A stretch of DNA of 64,000 bases, taken from positions 12,131 to 76,130 of the forward strand of contig DAOUET010000122.1 in NCBI GenBank assembly GCA_034430155.1. Reading direction: 5' to 3'. The notes beneath the pieces are model-generated. The model saw only the letters and a list, made by a program, of their open reading frames with translations. It was not told where the DNA came from and searched no databases. Made by a program: the position numbers and the translations under genes. Every line of letters starts with the position of its first letter. Positions within the stretch are counted from its first letter, which is position 1. The DNA is from DAOUET01 sp034430155 (lineage in GTDB: Bacteria; Chloroflexota; Anaerolineae; Anaerolineales; UBA4823). Shown here one piece after another: positions 1-8,562 of this stretch.

Positions 1-232
1 AACCCTGGCGGGAAGCCTCTTGCTCGCCATGCAGGTAATCCTGGGGGGTGAGCAGATAACGCCTGCGCCGCTCGCCAGCCTCCCGAACGTTGGGCAGAGC
101 CAGGATAGCGTCCACCTGCTTCAGCCCGCCATGCGCTTTCCCCAGCAACAGGCCAGCACCCTCATCCGGGTAAGCGCTCTCCCCATGAGCATGGATTTCT
201 CCCAAAACATCAGCCCCAATTTCCAGGATCAT
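1..232 (-). CDS. M67-family (JAMM/MPN+) metallopeptidase, partial at window edge
   Basis: Only the first 77 residues are in the window; the gene continues past base 1. The ATG (230-232) overlaps the TGA of the cysteine synthase gene (229-231) in an ATGA junction, so the two are probably translationally coupled. The visible stretch EIHAHGESAYPDEGAGLLLG (about residues 12-31) matches the opening of JAMM/Mov34 proteins: a catalytic Glu, a His-rich turn, the YP-E step and a GLLLG strand. The HxH...SxxD zinc site lies outside the window. Known biology: in actinobacteria the JAMM peptidase Mec sits next to cysM and frees cysteine from the carrier protein CysO. The same role here is inferred from position alone; it could also be a general desampylase-like protein. 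Confidence 0.8.
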   Translation of the reverse strand, partial: MILEIGADVLGEIHAHGESAYPDEGAGLLLGKAHGGLKQVDAILALPNVREAGERRRRYLLTPQDYLHGEQEASRQG

Positions 233-1179
233 CTGGCCTGCTCCCAAAAACTTTCGCTCAGATACTTGTAACCGGCGTCGGGAAAGACTGTCACGACCAC
301 CCCTTCTTGGAGTTCGGCAGCCACTTGTAAGGCCGCGGCAGCAGCTGCGCCCGAGGAGATTCCCACGAAAAGGCCTTCCTGGCGGGCCAGACGCAAAGTC
401 ATTTCGTATGCCGCTTCGGTGGTTATCTCCAGCGTGCGGTCGGGAAGACTGGCCTGGAAGATGCCTGGTTTTATGGTGGAGGGCATGTGTTTTAAGCCCT
501 CCAGGCCATGCAAGGGCCCATCGGGCTGGACTGCCACGATCTCGATCTGAGGGTTGTAGCGGCGCAGGTAGCGTCCTACCCCCGTCAACGTGCCCGAGGT
601 GCCCATACCAGCCACAAAATGGCTCACCCGGCCTCGGGTCTGCCGGACGATTTCGGGACCAGTGCTACGAAAATGAGCCTGCCAGTTGGCAGGATTGTCG
701 TACTGATCGGCGTAAAAGTAAGTCTGGGGCTGCTCGGCGGCCATTCTGCGGGCCACATGCAGGGCGCCATCCGATCCTTCCAGGGGATCGCTCAATAGCA
801 CTTCAGCGCCCAAAGCGCCCAGGATCGCCAGCCGTTCAGGGCTGGCGTTTCCCGGAAGGACCAGCGTGACCGGCAGGTCCAAGGCTGCGCCGAAAGTGGC
901 ATAGGCAATGCCCATGTTGCCAGAGGTGGAATCGAGCAGACGCCGGCCTCCGTTAAGTTCCCCCTGTTCCAGAGCGGTCAGCAAGATGTTCAGCCCCGGT
1001 CGATCTTTGACCGAGCCACCCGGGTTGAACCATTCGGCTTTCCCCAAGAGCTGCACGCCCGGAGAGAGATGTGCGGCGATACGGCGCAGGGGTAGCAGCG
1101 GCGTGTTACCCACGGTCGCCTGCAACTCTGCGGCTGGTGGGGAAATGATTCTAGTTTGATCAACAGCGATGAATGCCAT
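229..1179 (-). CDS. cysM: Cysteine synthase B-type (O-acetyl/O-phosphoserine sulfhydrylase)
   Basis: PLP-dependent enzyme making L-cysteine from an activated serine and a sulfur donor in the cytoplasm. The 316-residue protein has the fold-type II signature: Pro-Gly-Gly-Ser-Val-Lys (PLP lysine near residue 58), the S-x-S-G-N substrate loop (DSTSGNMG), the Gly-rich phosphate loop (GMGTSGTLTG) and the C-terminal GISSGAA loop. The start at 1179 is preferred over an in-frame ATG further upstream because an AGGAG sits 7 nt before it and homologues begin near this point. It overlaps the downstream JAMM peptidase gene. That neighbour suggests a carrier-protein thiocarboxylate route rather than free sulfide, but the carrier gene is not visible. 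O-acetylserine versus O-phosphoserine use cannot be decided from sequence alone. Confidence 0.93.
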   Translation of the reverse strand: MAFIAVDQTRIISPPAAELQATVGNTPLLPLRRIAAHLSPGVQLLGKAEWFNPGGSVKDRPGLNILLTALEQGELNGGRRLLDSTSGNMGIAYATFGAALDLPVTLVLPGNASPERLAILGALGAEVLLSDPLEGSDGALHVARRMAAEQPQTYFYADQYDNPANWQAHFRSTGPEIVRQTRGRVSHFVAGMGTSGTLTGVGRYLRRYNPQIEIVAVQPDGPLHGLEGLKHMPSTIKPGIFQASLPDRTLEITTEAAYEMTLRLARQEGLFVGISSGAAAAAALQVAAELQEGVVVTVFPDAGYKYLSESFWEQAR

Positions 1180-1841
1180 CGAAATACTCCTGATTAACCA
1201 CAAAAACGACCAACAGGGACAAAAAAAGAACAATGAAATGCACCACGCCTTGCGTTATCGTTTTCGCCTGCGGGGTCGCAACCACTGTCCTTCATTTGTT
1301 AGCCGTTTTCTCGAAACCCCTGGCTGAAAATCAGCGGGCTTCTTTATGACGAGGCAGTGGTTATGATCCCCGCCCCGTACAGATGCACATAATCATCAGA
1401 TGATATCCACGTATGAATATTTATGGCTCTCTGGGATTTGCCGTGATGGGGTAGATATGTGGGGGTGTAGGGCGGGCTGCGCCCGCTCTACACCCCCACA
1501 TCTAACCTTCACCACGGTGATTCCCAAAGATCCATATTTATGATAAATCTTATAGTAATTATAGGCAAATAAAGATTCTTGTCAAGGGTGATAATCCCCC
1601 CCTGGTTGGCTCACCTGCAGAAGCCAGGCAGGTTCGCCCAGTGAGGGCCTGCAAGATAGAGCTCATCTTGATGGGAGAAAATTATGTGGCTCAAAAACCC
1701 GCGTTTATATCACAGCGCGGGCCTGAGGCTGCCCGCGCTTAACCTATTCCCTCTGGCTGATCTGTGTTAAATTGTGATACGCGCAGGCTTCCTTATCGCT
1801 TAAGGGCTTGAAGGAAGCGCTGGATCATCAAAATGATCTCC
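1180..1841. other. Non-coding stretch between cysM and the cohesin protein gene
   Basis: About 660 bases with no convincing gene on either strand. It holds a large interrupted palindrome (1413-1543), a GC-rich hairpin at 1714-1739 (9-bp stem AGCGCGGGC / GCCCGCGCT) and a weaker hairpin at 1787-1818 (GCTTCCTT / AAGGAAGC) just past the 3' end of the minus-strand cohesin gene, where it could act as a terminator although it lacks a clear U tract. A small palindrome ATCATCAGATGAT is at 1392-1404. The remainder is AT-rich. Confidence 0.6.
1413..1543. repeat. Large palindromic element with GGGGGTGT core, copy 1
   Basis: An imperfect inverted repeat about 130 bases long. The inner 14 bp (ATGTGGGGGTGTAG and its complement) are perfect, and the loop is itself a hairpin (GCGGGC-TGC-GCCCGC). 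The outer arms pair imperfectly out to the AT-rich ends (TATTTATGG... / ...CCATATTTA). A second element with the same core plan lies at 56131-56214. There is no coding potential. It could be a REP/MITE-like non-autonomous element or an exported RNA structure; no target-site duplication was recognised. Confidence 0.65.
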
Positions 1842-3116
1842 TCAGGGGCAAACCTGCAAGGATACATCGTCCACGTACATGGCCGTGACGCCACCGGTAC
1901 CGTTGTTGAAAGTGCCAAACTGAACCTTGATGGTCATGCCAGCATAATCCAACAGGTCGAATTGCTCTTTAGTCCAAGTGCGGTTATTGCTCAACTGCCA
2001 GAGCAGGGTGCCGATCCAGTTATTGTTGGCGTCAACGATGATTACATATTGCAAGTCATTCGAAGAAAGCACCGAGGTTCCCAATAACCTCCCGGTGGGG
2101 ATTCCCAGGGACAGATTGGAGGTGGTCTCGCCGCTGATAGCGTAACGCCAAAACTTCAGCTGGGCGGTGGAGGCATTTGCAGGAATGTAGACAGCCTGAC
2201 GCCCCGAAGAGTAGCTGAACACATTATCCTGGGTGTTAATAATGCCAGTCCGCAATGAACGGCTATCGTTATGAGCCCGGTCGCTAGAATAACCCGCCGT
2301 GTAAGCTGTCGCCGGCAGCTCCCAAGCTTTATTGTTTTCAAAGCCACCATTGACGATCAAATCAGAACAACTGGGAGGCGTGGCAGTGTTGGTGGGCGTT
2401 GCAGTGGGAGTCTGCGTAAGAATCAAGGTGGACGTTGCCGTCGGCGTGTTAGTTGGCACAAGCGTTACGACGGGAAGAAGGTTACGACCAACGAAAGGCA
2501 CAAAAGCTCTCGGGAACAATAGCGGTGGTGGACCGGTTCCGACCCACACCGCGCCATCGCTGGTGGTACCCGCCACGCTTTGCCCCTCGGTATCCCCAAA
2601 GGAAGTAGGGGGGCTATCCAGTGAAAAACCAACCGATGCAAAGGTGTCAGAAGGCGGGCTTAGGGTTCTGAGCGTGACGGTGAGCGCCACACTATCGGGG
2701 AGAGCCGCCAGAGGTGTGGTCGGATCCAGAATAAAGCAATCGATCTCGCCATCCGTATCGGTGGTATCGGCAGAACAAGAACCCACAAAGTCCGCTGGCA
2801 AACTGAAGGAGATGGCATTGGGGAGGCTGTCGTCGTAGAGCAATACACTCTGATCATAATCGATCGAAAAAACCAGGCTGGCGATCTGATTACCATTGGC
2901 GCTGAAAGTGACTGGAACTGCGACTGTGCTCCCAGGTAGTGCTGTCAGGTTAGATGGGATAGAAAGAGCAGGGCCGCTCAGCTGGGCTGCCAAACCCGCA
3001 AGGTTATAAAAGCCAGCAATAGCCAAAGCCATGATGACTCCGGCTGAAACCAATCTGACCAGAATAGATGATCTTATTTTTGATATTCTCATTGTAATAA
3101 TTTCTACCCCTTTCAT
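1842..3116 (-). CDS. Secreted cohesin-domain protein with Thr/Pro linker and C-terminal beta-sandwich
   Basis: 424-residue exported protein. A hydrophobic N-terminal segment (about residues 20-40) is followed by a cohesin-like module (about 45-190). That module has the typical opening (LPGSTVAVPVTF), the FSIDYDQ strand and the GEIDCFILD turn. Next comes RAFVPFV (about 203), resembling the VYLPL motif at the C-terminus of the neighbouring protein, then a Thr/Pro-rich linker (about 215-249). The C-terminal domain begins with LIVNGGFENN, typical of galactose-binding/CBM-like jelly rolls. The start at 3116 is chosen for AAGGTAGG just upstream; ATG 3092 is an alternative. It follows the dockerin/cohesin gene in the same orientation, past a strong hairpin. 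Probably a surface attachment protein; the ligand is unknown. Confidence 0.75.
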   Translation of the reverse strand: MKGVEIITMRISKIRSSILVRLVSAGVIMALAIAGFYNLAGLAAQLSGPALSIPSNLTALPGSTVAVPVTFSANGNQIASLVFSIDYDQSVLLYDDSLPNAISFSLPADFVGSCSADTTDTDGEIDCFILDPTTPLAALPDSVALTVTLRTLSPPSDTFASVGFSLDSPPTSFGDTEGQSVAGTTSDGAVWVGTGPPPLLFPRAFVPFVGRNLLPVVTLVPTNTPTATSTLILTQTPTATPTNTATPPSCSDLIVNGGFENNKAWELPATAYTAGYSSDRAHNDSRSLRTGIINTQDNVFSYSSGRQAVYIPANASTAQLKFWRYAISGETTSNLSLGIPTGRLLGTSVLSSNDLQYVIIVDANNNWIGTLLWQLSNNRTWTKEQFDLLDYAGMTIKVQFGTFNNGTGGVTAMYVDDVSLQVCP

Positions 3117-3160
3117 CTGATACCTACCTTTATACTGGACTATCTTATAAAAATACAAAT

Positions 3161-3201
3161 CATCAAGTGCGATGCACGCGGAGCATGCACCGCACTTGAT
3201 G
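3161..3201 (-). terminator. Long-stem terminator after the large cohesin/dockerin gene
   Basis: On the minus strand an 11-bp perfect stem (CATCAAGTGCG / CGCACTTGATG) extends inward through further pairs including two G-U wobbles, and is followed by a T-rich run (complement of 3144-3160). It lies between the 3' end of the 1407-residue gene and the start of the next secreted protein, so it should terminate or attenuate read-through. Confidence 0.65.
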
Positions 3202-3213
3202 AAAATCTTTTGG

Positions 3214-6200
3214 TTACTTACCCGCAGGTGGACCCATGGTGAGGGGCAGGTAAACACGGTTATTCAACAAGGTGATCAACACAGAACCCATATCCACCCC
3301 TCCAGGTAAACTTTGACCGCTAACACTGCCAAAGGAAGCCGGTGGATTATCGGACGATTGCAGCATCGCCCAGAAATCCCCTGGGGGATTACCAGTGGTC
3401 AGGTTTAGAGTCAGGAGGTTTTTATCCGGCAGATAGGCTGTCGGCGATGTCTGGTTGAAAATTACGATGTCCAATTCGCTGTCGCCATCTTTGGGATCAA
3501 AACTGGCGATGGCTTTGAATCCTTGGGGTAGATCTAGCGAAAGTGCATCCGGTAGGCCGTCGTGATCCTTATCAGCCGGATCAAAAGTCAACCAGGTCTG
3601 GTCAAAGTCTATGGAGAAGACCATGGTGTTGACCGCGTTGCCATTGGGATGGAAGGCCAGCGGAAGGTTCACCTGATCTCCAGGCAGAGCAAGAACGCCA
3701 TTGGGAATATCCAAAGAAATCAGGCCAGGGGTAGCGGCCCCATCTTCAGATGAAAACCAGGCTTGCGTGGTTATCTGCGAGGCTGGTCCTGACCCACCCG
3801 AGCAAGCGGCGGTTCCATCACCCCAAATGATCAGCACCGTACAGGACAAATCACCGGCATCAACTACCGTGTCCTGGTTCGGGTTGCAACCCACCGGGTT
3901 GCCCGGGAAAGTACCTCCAGGCGTGTTACTCGGAAGGGTGTTATCACCATCAAAGATCTCCAAAACCAGAGCACTTAAATCACCGGCGTCAACCAGCCCA
4001 TCGCCATTACAATCACCTAACATGGCGGGCAAGATATGGATGAAGCCGTCCGATGAATAGCCTTTCACGCTCTGACCATTACTCCCAAACGAAGGAGCTG
4101 GATCAACCGAGAAGCCGACCCGGGCGCTATTGGCCCATCCGGGGGCTTCCGAGCAGGTCGCTTTGACTTTCAGCTTGATGGTCACCAAGGTGCCATCTGG
4201 AATGGGCGAACGCGGGGCGGTCTGATCGTAGATGGAGAAGTCTAATTCACCATCCGTATCGGCCGCGTTGTAACTCCAGGAGGTGACGAAATCTGAGGAT
4301 ACGCTGAAAACCACCGCATTAGCCATGGTCGGGTCGAAAATCAAGCAGTTTTGGTCGAAATCTACGGAGAAAGTGGTGGTATCGATAGTCTGACCGCTTT
4401 GATTGAAGATCACCGGCACCGAAACCACTTCCCCAAGGCTGCCGGGTATATTGGCCGGAATCGTCAGGAAAGTCGGTATATGCCGCTGGCTGTCAAAGGC
4501 AAAGACGTCCCAGGCATTGTTGGTATCGTTATTCACCAGGTTGGTTGCCTCGGAGACATAAGCGACATGACGACCTTCGGGGGCGATCACGGGCACAAAA
4601 GACCAATCGTTAGGCTCGCCCCGGTTGTAGTTCAGCGAGATGCGTTGGGTGAGTCCAAAATCATAGACACCGGATAGGGCCAAGGTGCGGTCGTGCAGGA
4701 AGATGTCCCTGCGAGCGTTCACGTCAGGCAGATTGACATCCAAGTTATTGGCTTCGGAGGCAAAAGCGATAAAACGCCCGTCCCGAGTTATAGATGGCGA
4801 ATAGGAATCACCGTTTGCAGCCTGAACGCCGAAGAAATTGACCGAAACCCGACTGATAACATCTAGACTCATATCGTAGACGAAGATATCCGCATCGGTA
4901 TCCGTAGAAGATTCCCAATTGGTCGTGTCTGTATCTAAAGTCCGGGCGCGCGAGGCAAAGGCGACGTAATTGCCATCCCCAGAGATGTAGGGGGTGTAGG
5001 AATCTAACGTATCGGTTATCGCACCGACGGCAGAGATCAAATAGGTATCACCGGTACTAAGATCATGGACGAATACGTCCAAAGCGTTCCCGTCGGCGCT
5101 ATCAGCTGGTGTCACAAGATTGGTAGCCCGCGATGCAAAAGCCACCCGAGTGCCGTCATCAGAAATGGTGGGTGTGGTCGATTCATCGAGGGGTTCGGTG
5201 AAAGGGATGCCTATATCCGGTGGGGGGATGCGCATGGTCAGTTTGGTACTGCGGTCCCGCAGGAAGATATCCGCTACGGTGTTCGTGTCTCCGGTGACCA
5301 GATTGTTGGCAGAGGAACGGAATACCACATATCTGCCCGTCCTTGAGAGGAAAGGTTGATCAGATTTAGCGTTGCCATTGCCATTGGTGGTCTTATCTAC
5401 CACTGAGACGCGCTCTGTCGCTCCGGTTGACCGGTTATAAACGAACACATCTCTGGCGCCGTTGGTATCGCCCGCTACGATGTTGCTGGCGTCTGAACTG
5501 TAGGCAATAAAAAGTGAATCCGCAGAGATGGCAACCTCCCAGGAGTCACCATTCGCCTGAGAACCATCATAGCCCATCGAGATGCGGGTGGTCTTGACCG
5601 AACCGGGCTCATCAAAGATCTGATCATTATCGGTATCACGATCGCGCAGGAAGACGTCGCGCTGGCCATTGGTATCATCGTCCACCAGGTTAGTGGCCTC
5701 GGACGAGAAGACCACGTAGCGCCCCGTTTCTGAAATACCTACACTGTACATTTCGAAATCCAAGCCAGAGGAGGCGTTGCCCTGCGTGTCATCGGTGTGT
5801 AAGGAAATACGCTTGGTTATACCGCCTTTGCACTCCGGGAAACCGAACCATCCGATGGCGGTGTGCCAGTTAGTGCCTCCTGACTGGGAGTCATAGTACA
5901 TGTTGGTATACCAGAAGATACATTCGTCGAGAGGATCGACAGACATCTGGCTCTGCCGGCCCCAGGGGCCATCGAACAGCAGGTCACCGTCGTATTGCGA
6001 ACCGTTGTAAATGGGGAAACCAGCCACTTGTAAAACCGCTTCCCCCTGGGCCATCTGGCCGGTCGGATCGTTCTTCAAGCGGCCGGCATAGCGGATGGCC
6101 GGATGCATGCTGGCGCTTGAAACGCTGTAGCCAAGCGCCATATCACCAGCTTGGTCAACCGCCAGGCTGCCCATCCAGCGATAAAGGCTGTCAGGTTGGT

Positions 6201-7437
6201 AAGTGCCTTGCTGGTAGAAGAAAGGTTCATCCATAGTGTCATAGCGGATTTCGTACCAACGCATGCCCGTTACCGAATCGCTCAACACGGCGTGGGTAGC
6301 CCACAAAGCTGGCACGCCATCCACAATGCGGTACTGCAAGGGCGACATGAGGCGTTCGCCATGCACGTCCAGCTTTTCGGTGGAATTGGTCTGAGGGACG
6401 ATATAGCCGATGGCCCAGATTGAGGAGGTATCAGTGTCAAGAGTGAAATTGGGCAGGTGCGCCGGCGAAGTACCAAACGTGGATGGGCTCAGCTCGTTCC
6501 AGTCGGTGTGGAACTCCCAAATGTGAAATTTCCCGGGCTGGATGGAGGCGAAATAGTTGGGTGTACCAGTCGCAGGTGGAATCCCGATCAGATTGCTGGG
6601 CACCAGATGTTCGTAGCCCAGCTGCTCGCTCAGATAAAAGGATTTCGTGCGGAAATCGGTTACCGCACCACCCACCAAATCCTCCCGGTTTAAGGCCCAC
6701 ACCTTGATGCCACGCGGCGTGCGATTCATACCATTGTTATATACGTCAACCATATCGGCGGCCAGATAATAACCGTCCGGCCACAAACCCAATTTGGGAG
6801 AATCCGGATAGTAATTGAAATTCTCCACATTGGTTTTGATGGAGTAGTAATACCAAAAATCGGGGATGAAATATGGGTTAAGGGGGGCAGGCGGGGTCAA
6901 CCCATTTGACACCGCAATGCAAATATAATACGGCCCGTTATCGATGTCGGCGTAAGCCACATCTGCCACCACCCAGCGCCCTGCCAGGTGGTCATAAAGC
7001 ACGTAGGGCTGGCCATGATGGTAAATGCCCCCTTCTAAAGAACACAAGGTGTCCGTGCTGCTCTGGGACCAAAACTCACCAAAAGAAACGCTGTCGACCA
7101 GCTCTCCATCTTTGCGGTATAAAGCCACCATTTTGTTGACCGCCTGGAGGTAGTGGGTGTGACCTGCAGCTCCGCTGGTATCAGGAACCGCGCCAATCAC
7201 TCTAGGGTCATTATTGTCCGCAGGGTCGCTTGGAAAAATATCCGGATCAGTCAGGCTATTATCTGAGCGACTCAGGCCCGGAAACACAATCGTCGGGTCC
7301 GGCATGGCATTGACAGCCTGGGGTTGGCTGGGGTTTTCCGAGAGTGCCTTCACGACTCGAGGTACAGGCACCCCCACAAGTGTAAAAAGCATTATTGCCG
7401 CGATCAACACACTGATAAAGTTGGAGTATTTTTTCAT
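3214..7437 (-). CDS. Very large secreted protein: beta-propeller-like repeats, two cohesins and a dockerin
   Basis: 1407 residues with a signal peptide (about 1-31, Lys-rich start then a hydrophobic core). Residues about 50-530 form an N-terminal region of unknown family rich in Trp/Tyr. About 540-970 carries at least seven PD40/TolB-like repeats with the recurring pattern (Y/V)VxFxSxATNLVxxDTN followed by D(I/V)F. A first cohesin module follows (about 984-1135), then a dockerin (about 1139-1212) with two calcium-loop repeats (DCNGDGLVDAGDLS and NQDTVVDAGDLS), then a second cohesin (about 1236-1385). The protein ends in NNRVYLPLTMG, a C-terminal signature I associate with Chloroflexota surface proteins. 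A GGAGGAGG sits upstream of the start. A dockerin and two cohesins in one chain suggest self-assembly or scaffolding on the cell surface; the N-terminal role is unknown. Confidence 0.8.
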   Translation of the reverse strand: MKKYSNFISVLIAAIMLFTLVGVPVPRVVKALSENPSQPQAVNAMPDPTIVFPGLSRSDNSLTDPDIFPSDPADNNDPRVIGAVPDTSGAAGHTHYLQAVNKMVALYRKDGELVDSVSFGEFWSQSSTDTLCSLEGGIYHHGQPYVLYDHLAGRWVVADVAYADIDNGPYYICIAVSNGLTPPAPLNPYFIPDFWYYYSIKTNVENFNYYPDSPKLGLWPDGYYLAADMVDVYNNGMNRTPRGIKVWALNREDLVGGAVTDFRTKSFYLSEQLGYEHLVPSNLIGIPPATGTPNYFASIQPGKFHIWEFHTDWNELSPSTFGTSPAHLPNFTLDTDTSSIWAIGYIVPQTNSTEKLDVHGERLMSPLQYRIVDGVPALWATHAVLSDSVTGMRWYEIRYDTMDEPFFYQQGTYQPDSLYRWMGSLAVDQAGDMALGYSVSSASMHPAIRYAGRLKNDPTGQMAQGEAVLQVAGFPIYNGSQYDGDLLFDGPWGRQSQMSVDPLDECIFWYTNMYYDSQSGGTNWHTAIGWFGFPECKGGITKRISLHTDDTQGNASSGLDFEMYSVGISETGRYVVFSSEATNLVDDDTNGQRDVFLRDRDTDNDQIFDEPGSVKTTRISMGYDGSQANGDSWEVAISADSLFIAYSSDASNIVAGDTNGARDVFVYNRSTGATERVSVVDKTTNGNGNAKSDQPFLSRTGRYVVFRSSANNLVTGDTNTVADIFLRDRSTKLTMRIPPPDIGIPFTEPLDESTTPTISDDGTRVAFASRATNLVTPADSADGNALDVFVHDLSTGDTYLISAVGAITDTLDSYTPYISGDGNYVAFASRARTLDTDTTNWESSTDTDADIFVYDMSLDVISRVSVNFFGVQAANGDSYSPSITRDGRFIAFASEANNLDVNLPDVNARRDIFLHDRTLALSGVYDFGLTQRISLNYNRGEPNDWSFVPVIAPEGRHVAYVSEATNLVNNDTNNAWDVFAFDSQRHIPTFLTIPANIPGSLGEVVSVPVIFNQSGQTIDTTTFSVDFDQNCLIFDPTMANAVVFSVSSDFVTSWSYNAADTDGELDFSIYDQTAPRSPIPDGTLVTIKLKVKATCSEAPGWANSARVGFSVDPAPSFGSNGQSVKGYSSDGFIHILPAMLGDCNGDGLVDAGDLSALVLEIFDGDNTLPSNTPGGTFPGNPVGCNPNQDTVVDAGDLSCTVLIIWGDGTAACSGGSGPASQITTQAWFSSEDGAATPGLISLDIPNGVLALPGDQVNLPLAFHPNGNAVNTMVFSIDFDQTWLTFDPADKDHDGLPDALSLDLPQGFKAIASFDPKDGDSELDIVIFNQTSPTAYLPDKNLLTLNLTTGNPPGDFWAMLQSSDNPPASFGSVSGQSLPGGVDMGSVLITLLNNRVYLPLTMGPPAGK

Positions 7438-7997
7438 GAGATATGCCTCCTCCGAAATTTAACCGGGATAGGATTCAAATAACTCTGGTGGGATAGAAAT
7501 TGCTATGCATCCTCCTCTTAGATGGTATTCCAATTTCAAAACCGAGTATTAGACTTGATAAGGTGCCTGATGAGATTTGTTGGCCTATCAAACCGTATTA
7601 CTGATATCAATCAGGATAGATGAATGGATCTGAGATAATTTTGCCCTATTTTTACCCCTCATGGGGGCCTCGTTAGAACACACAGGCATTCATGACCGAA
7701 ATTCTGTTTCCAACACCCGCTAGTTTTTAAAGATTACCTCATGGAAAGGATAAGGGGACACTTGGTATTGATCAAGGCGATATTGAGCAGCTATACCCTG
7801 CACCAAATACGATTGTTCAACATGGACCAATTAGAGTGGTCTTTAATCTGCAACCCGCCAGTAACATTACAAGTGTTACCACCGCTATCCTTACAATACC
7901 GTTTAAGAATGAGTTTCTAATGAGTATCTTCACCATTATAGACCAGAAGAAAGTTAAAATCAAATTAATTCTTAGGAGAATCTCTAGCAAATCGCTC

Positions 7998-8025
7998 TTG
8001 ACAAAGCGCTGATTTTGTATACAAT
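7998..8025 (+). promoter_or_regulatory. Sigma-70-type promoter of the YtrA regulator operon
   Basis: TTGACA (7998-8003), 16-nt spacer, TACAAT (8020-8025). The -10 box is the first unit of the ATACAATN tandem array that continues through the leader. About 60 nt of leader remain before the ATG at 8087. Confidence 0.7.
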
Positions 8026-8066
8026 TATACAAAGATACAATGATACAATTCTACAATGATACAATT
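8019..8066 (+). repeat. Six 8-bp tandem repeats ATACAATN in a promoter/leader
   Basis: Heptamers at 8019, 8027, 8035, 8043, 8051 and 8059 read ATACAAT, ATACAAA, ATACAAT, ATACAAT, CTACAAT and ATACAAT, each followed by one free base, giving an exact 8-bp period over 48 bp. The array starts on the -10 box and covers the probable transcription start. It could be a cluster of operator half-sites for the regulator encoded next to it, or a slippage-prone array changing promoter spacing. Confidence 0.8.
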
Positions 8067-8086
8067 TTTGGAGTCCTGAAAGTCAT

Positions 8087-8503
8087 ATGCAGATAGAATT
8101 AGACTTTCGGTCCGGCATACCAATCTACATACAAATTATGGACCAGATCAAGCACCTCATCGCCACGGGCATGTTACACCCCGGAGACCAGCTGCCCACC
8201 GTCAGGCAATTGGCAGCTGATCTGCGAGTAAACTTCAATACCATCGCCCGCTCTTATCGTCTCTTGGATGAAGAAGGGATCATCTCGACGCAGCATGGGC
8301 GCGGCACCTACATTCTGGCTCAAGCCTCGATCCAAGAAACCGACGAATTACGGCGCCAGGCTTTGGAAGGATTGACCCGCCATTACCTGGCTGAAGCCAA
8401 CCGCCTGGGTTTTGAACCGCATGAGGTAACCGGTATCTTCGAACACAACCTGGACCTCTGGCAGGCAGACGGCATTCCTCCTAAATATAAACAGGCGGAA
8501 TAA
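8087..8503 (+). CDS. GntR-family regulator, YtrA subfamily
   Basis: 138 residues. An N-terminal winged helix (about 10-80) has the GntR signature: PIYIQIMDQIKHLIATG, then GDQLPTVRQLAADL, NFNTIARSY, and the wing GIISTQHGRGTYIL. The C-terminal part is only about 55 helical residues, the size typical of YtrA, which dimerises without a ligand-binding domain. YtrA regulators normally sit first in the operon they repress and bind their own promoter. Here the gene is followed by a slipin and a DUF4177-like gene with short gaps, so it probably controls those. The ribosome site GGAG lies 13 nt from the ATG, which is weak. Confidence 0.88.
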   Translation: MQIELDFRSGIPIYIQIMDQIKHLIATGMLHPGDQLPTVRQLAADLRVNFNTIARSYRLLDEEGIISTQHGRGTYILAQASIQETDELRRQALEGLTRHYLAEANRLGFEPHEVTGIFEHNLDLWQADGIPPKYKQAE

Positions 8504-8562
8504 CGCTATCAGGAGTTATCTCCCAAATTCAAGTAAAAAATATCACATCTATGAGGTAAACC

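Larger units (their letters stand above)
7438..8086. other. Non-coding, AT-rich stretch before the YtrA-type regulator
   Basis: About 650 bases. Its left end is the leader of the large secreted protein and its right end the promoter of the regulator gene. In between, one plus-strand frame is open from about 7730 to 8010 without an early ATG and reads like a beta-strand-rich fragment (DIEQLYPAPN... then TAILTIPFKNEF); a possible decayed gene remnant, low confidence. A minus-strand frame over 7817-8032 ends in a lipobox-like LLAGC but has no ribosome site or plausible N-terminus. Confidence 0.4.

Noticed and set aside
2332..2838. Long open frames opposite the cohesin gene and similar shadows elsewhere (for example 12603-13142 and 31548-32093)
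   Set aside because: They lie fully opposite well-supported genes, lack ribosome sites and show no family features.
7730..8012. Plus-strand open frame resembling a beta-rich protein fragment
   Set aside because: No start codon with ribosome site and no recognised family; possible decayed remnant only.
7817..8032. Minus-strand frame ending in a lipobox-like LLAGC
   Set aside because: No ribosome site, cysteine near the C-terminal end instead of after a signal, and it lies across the regulator promoter.
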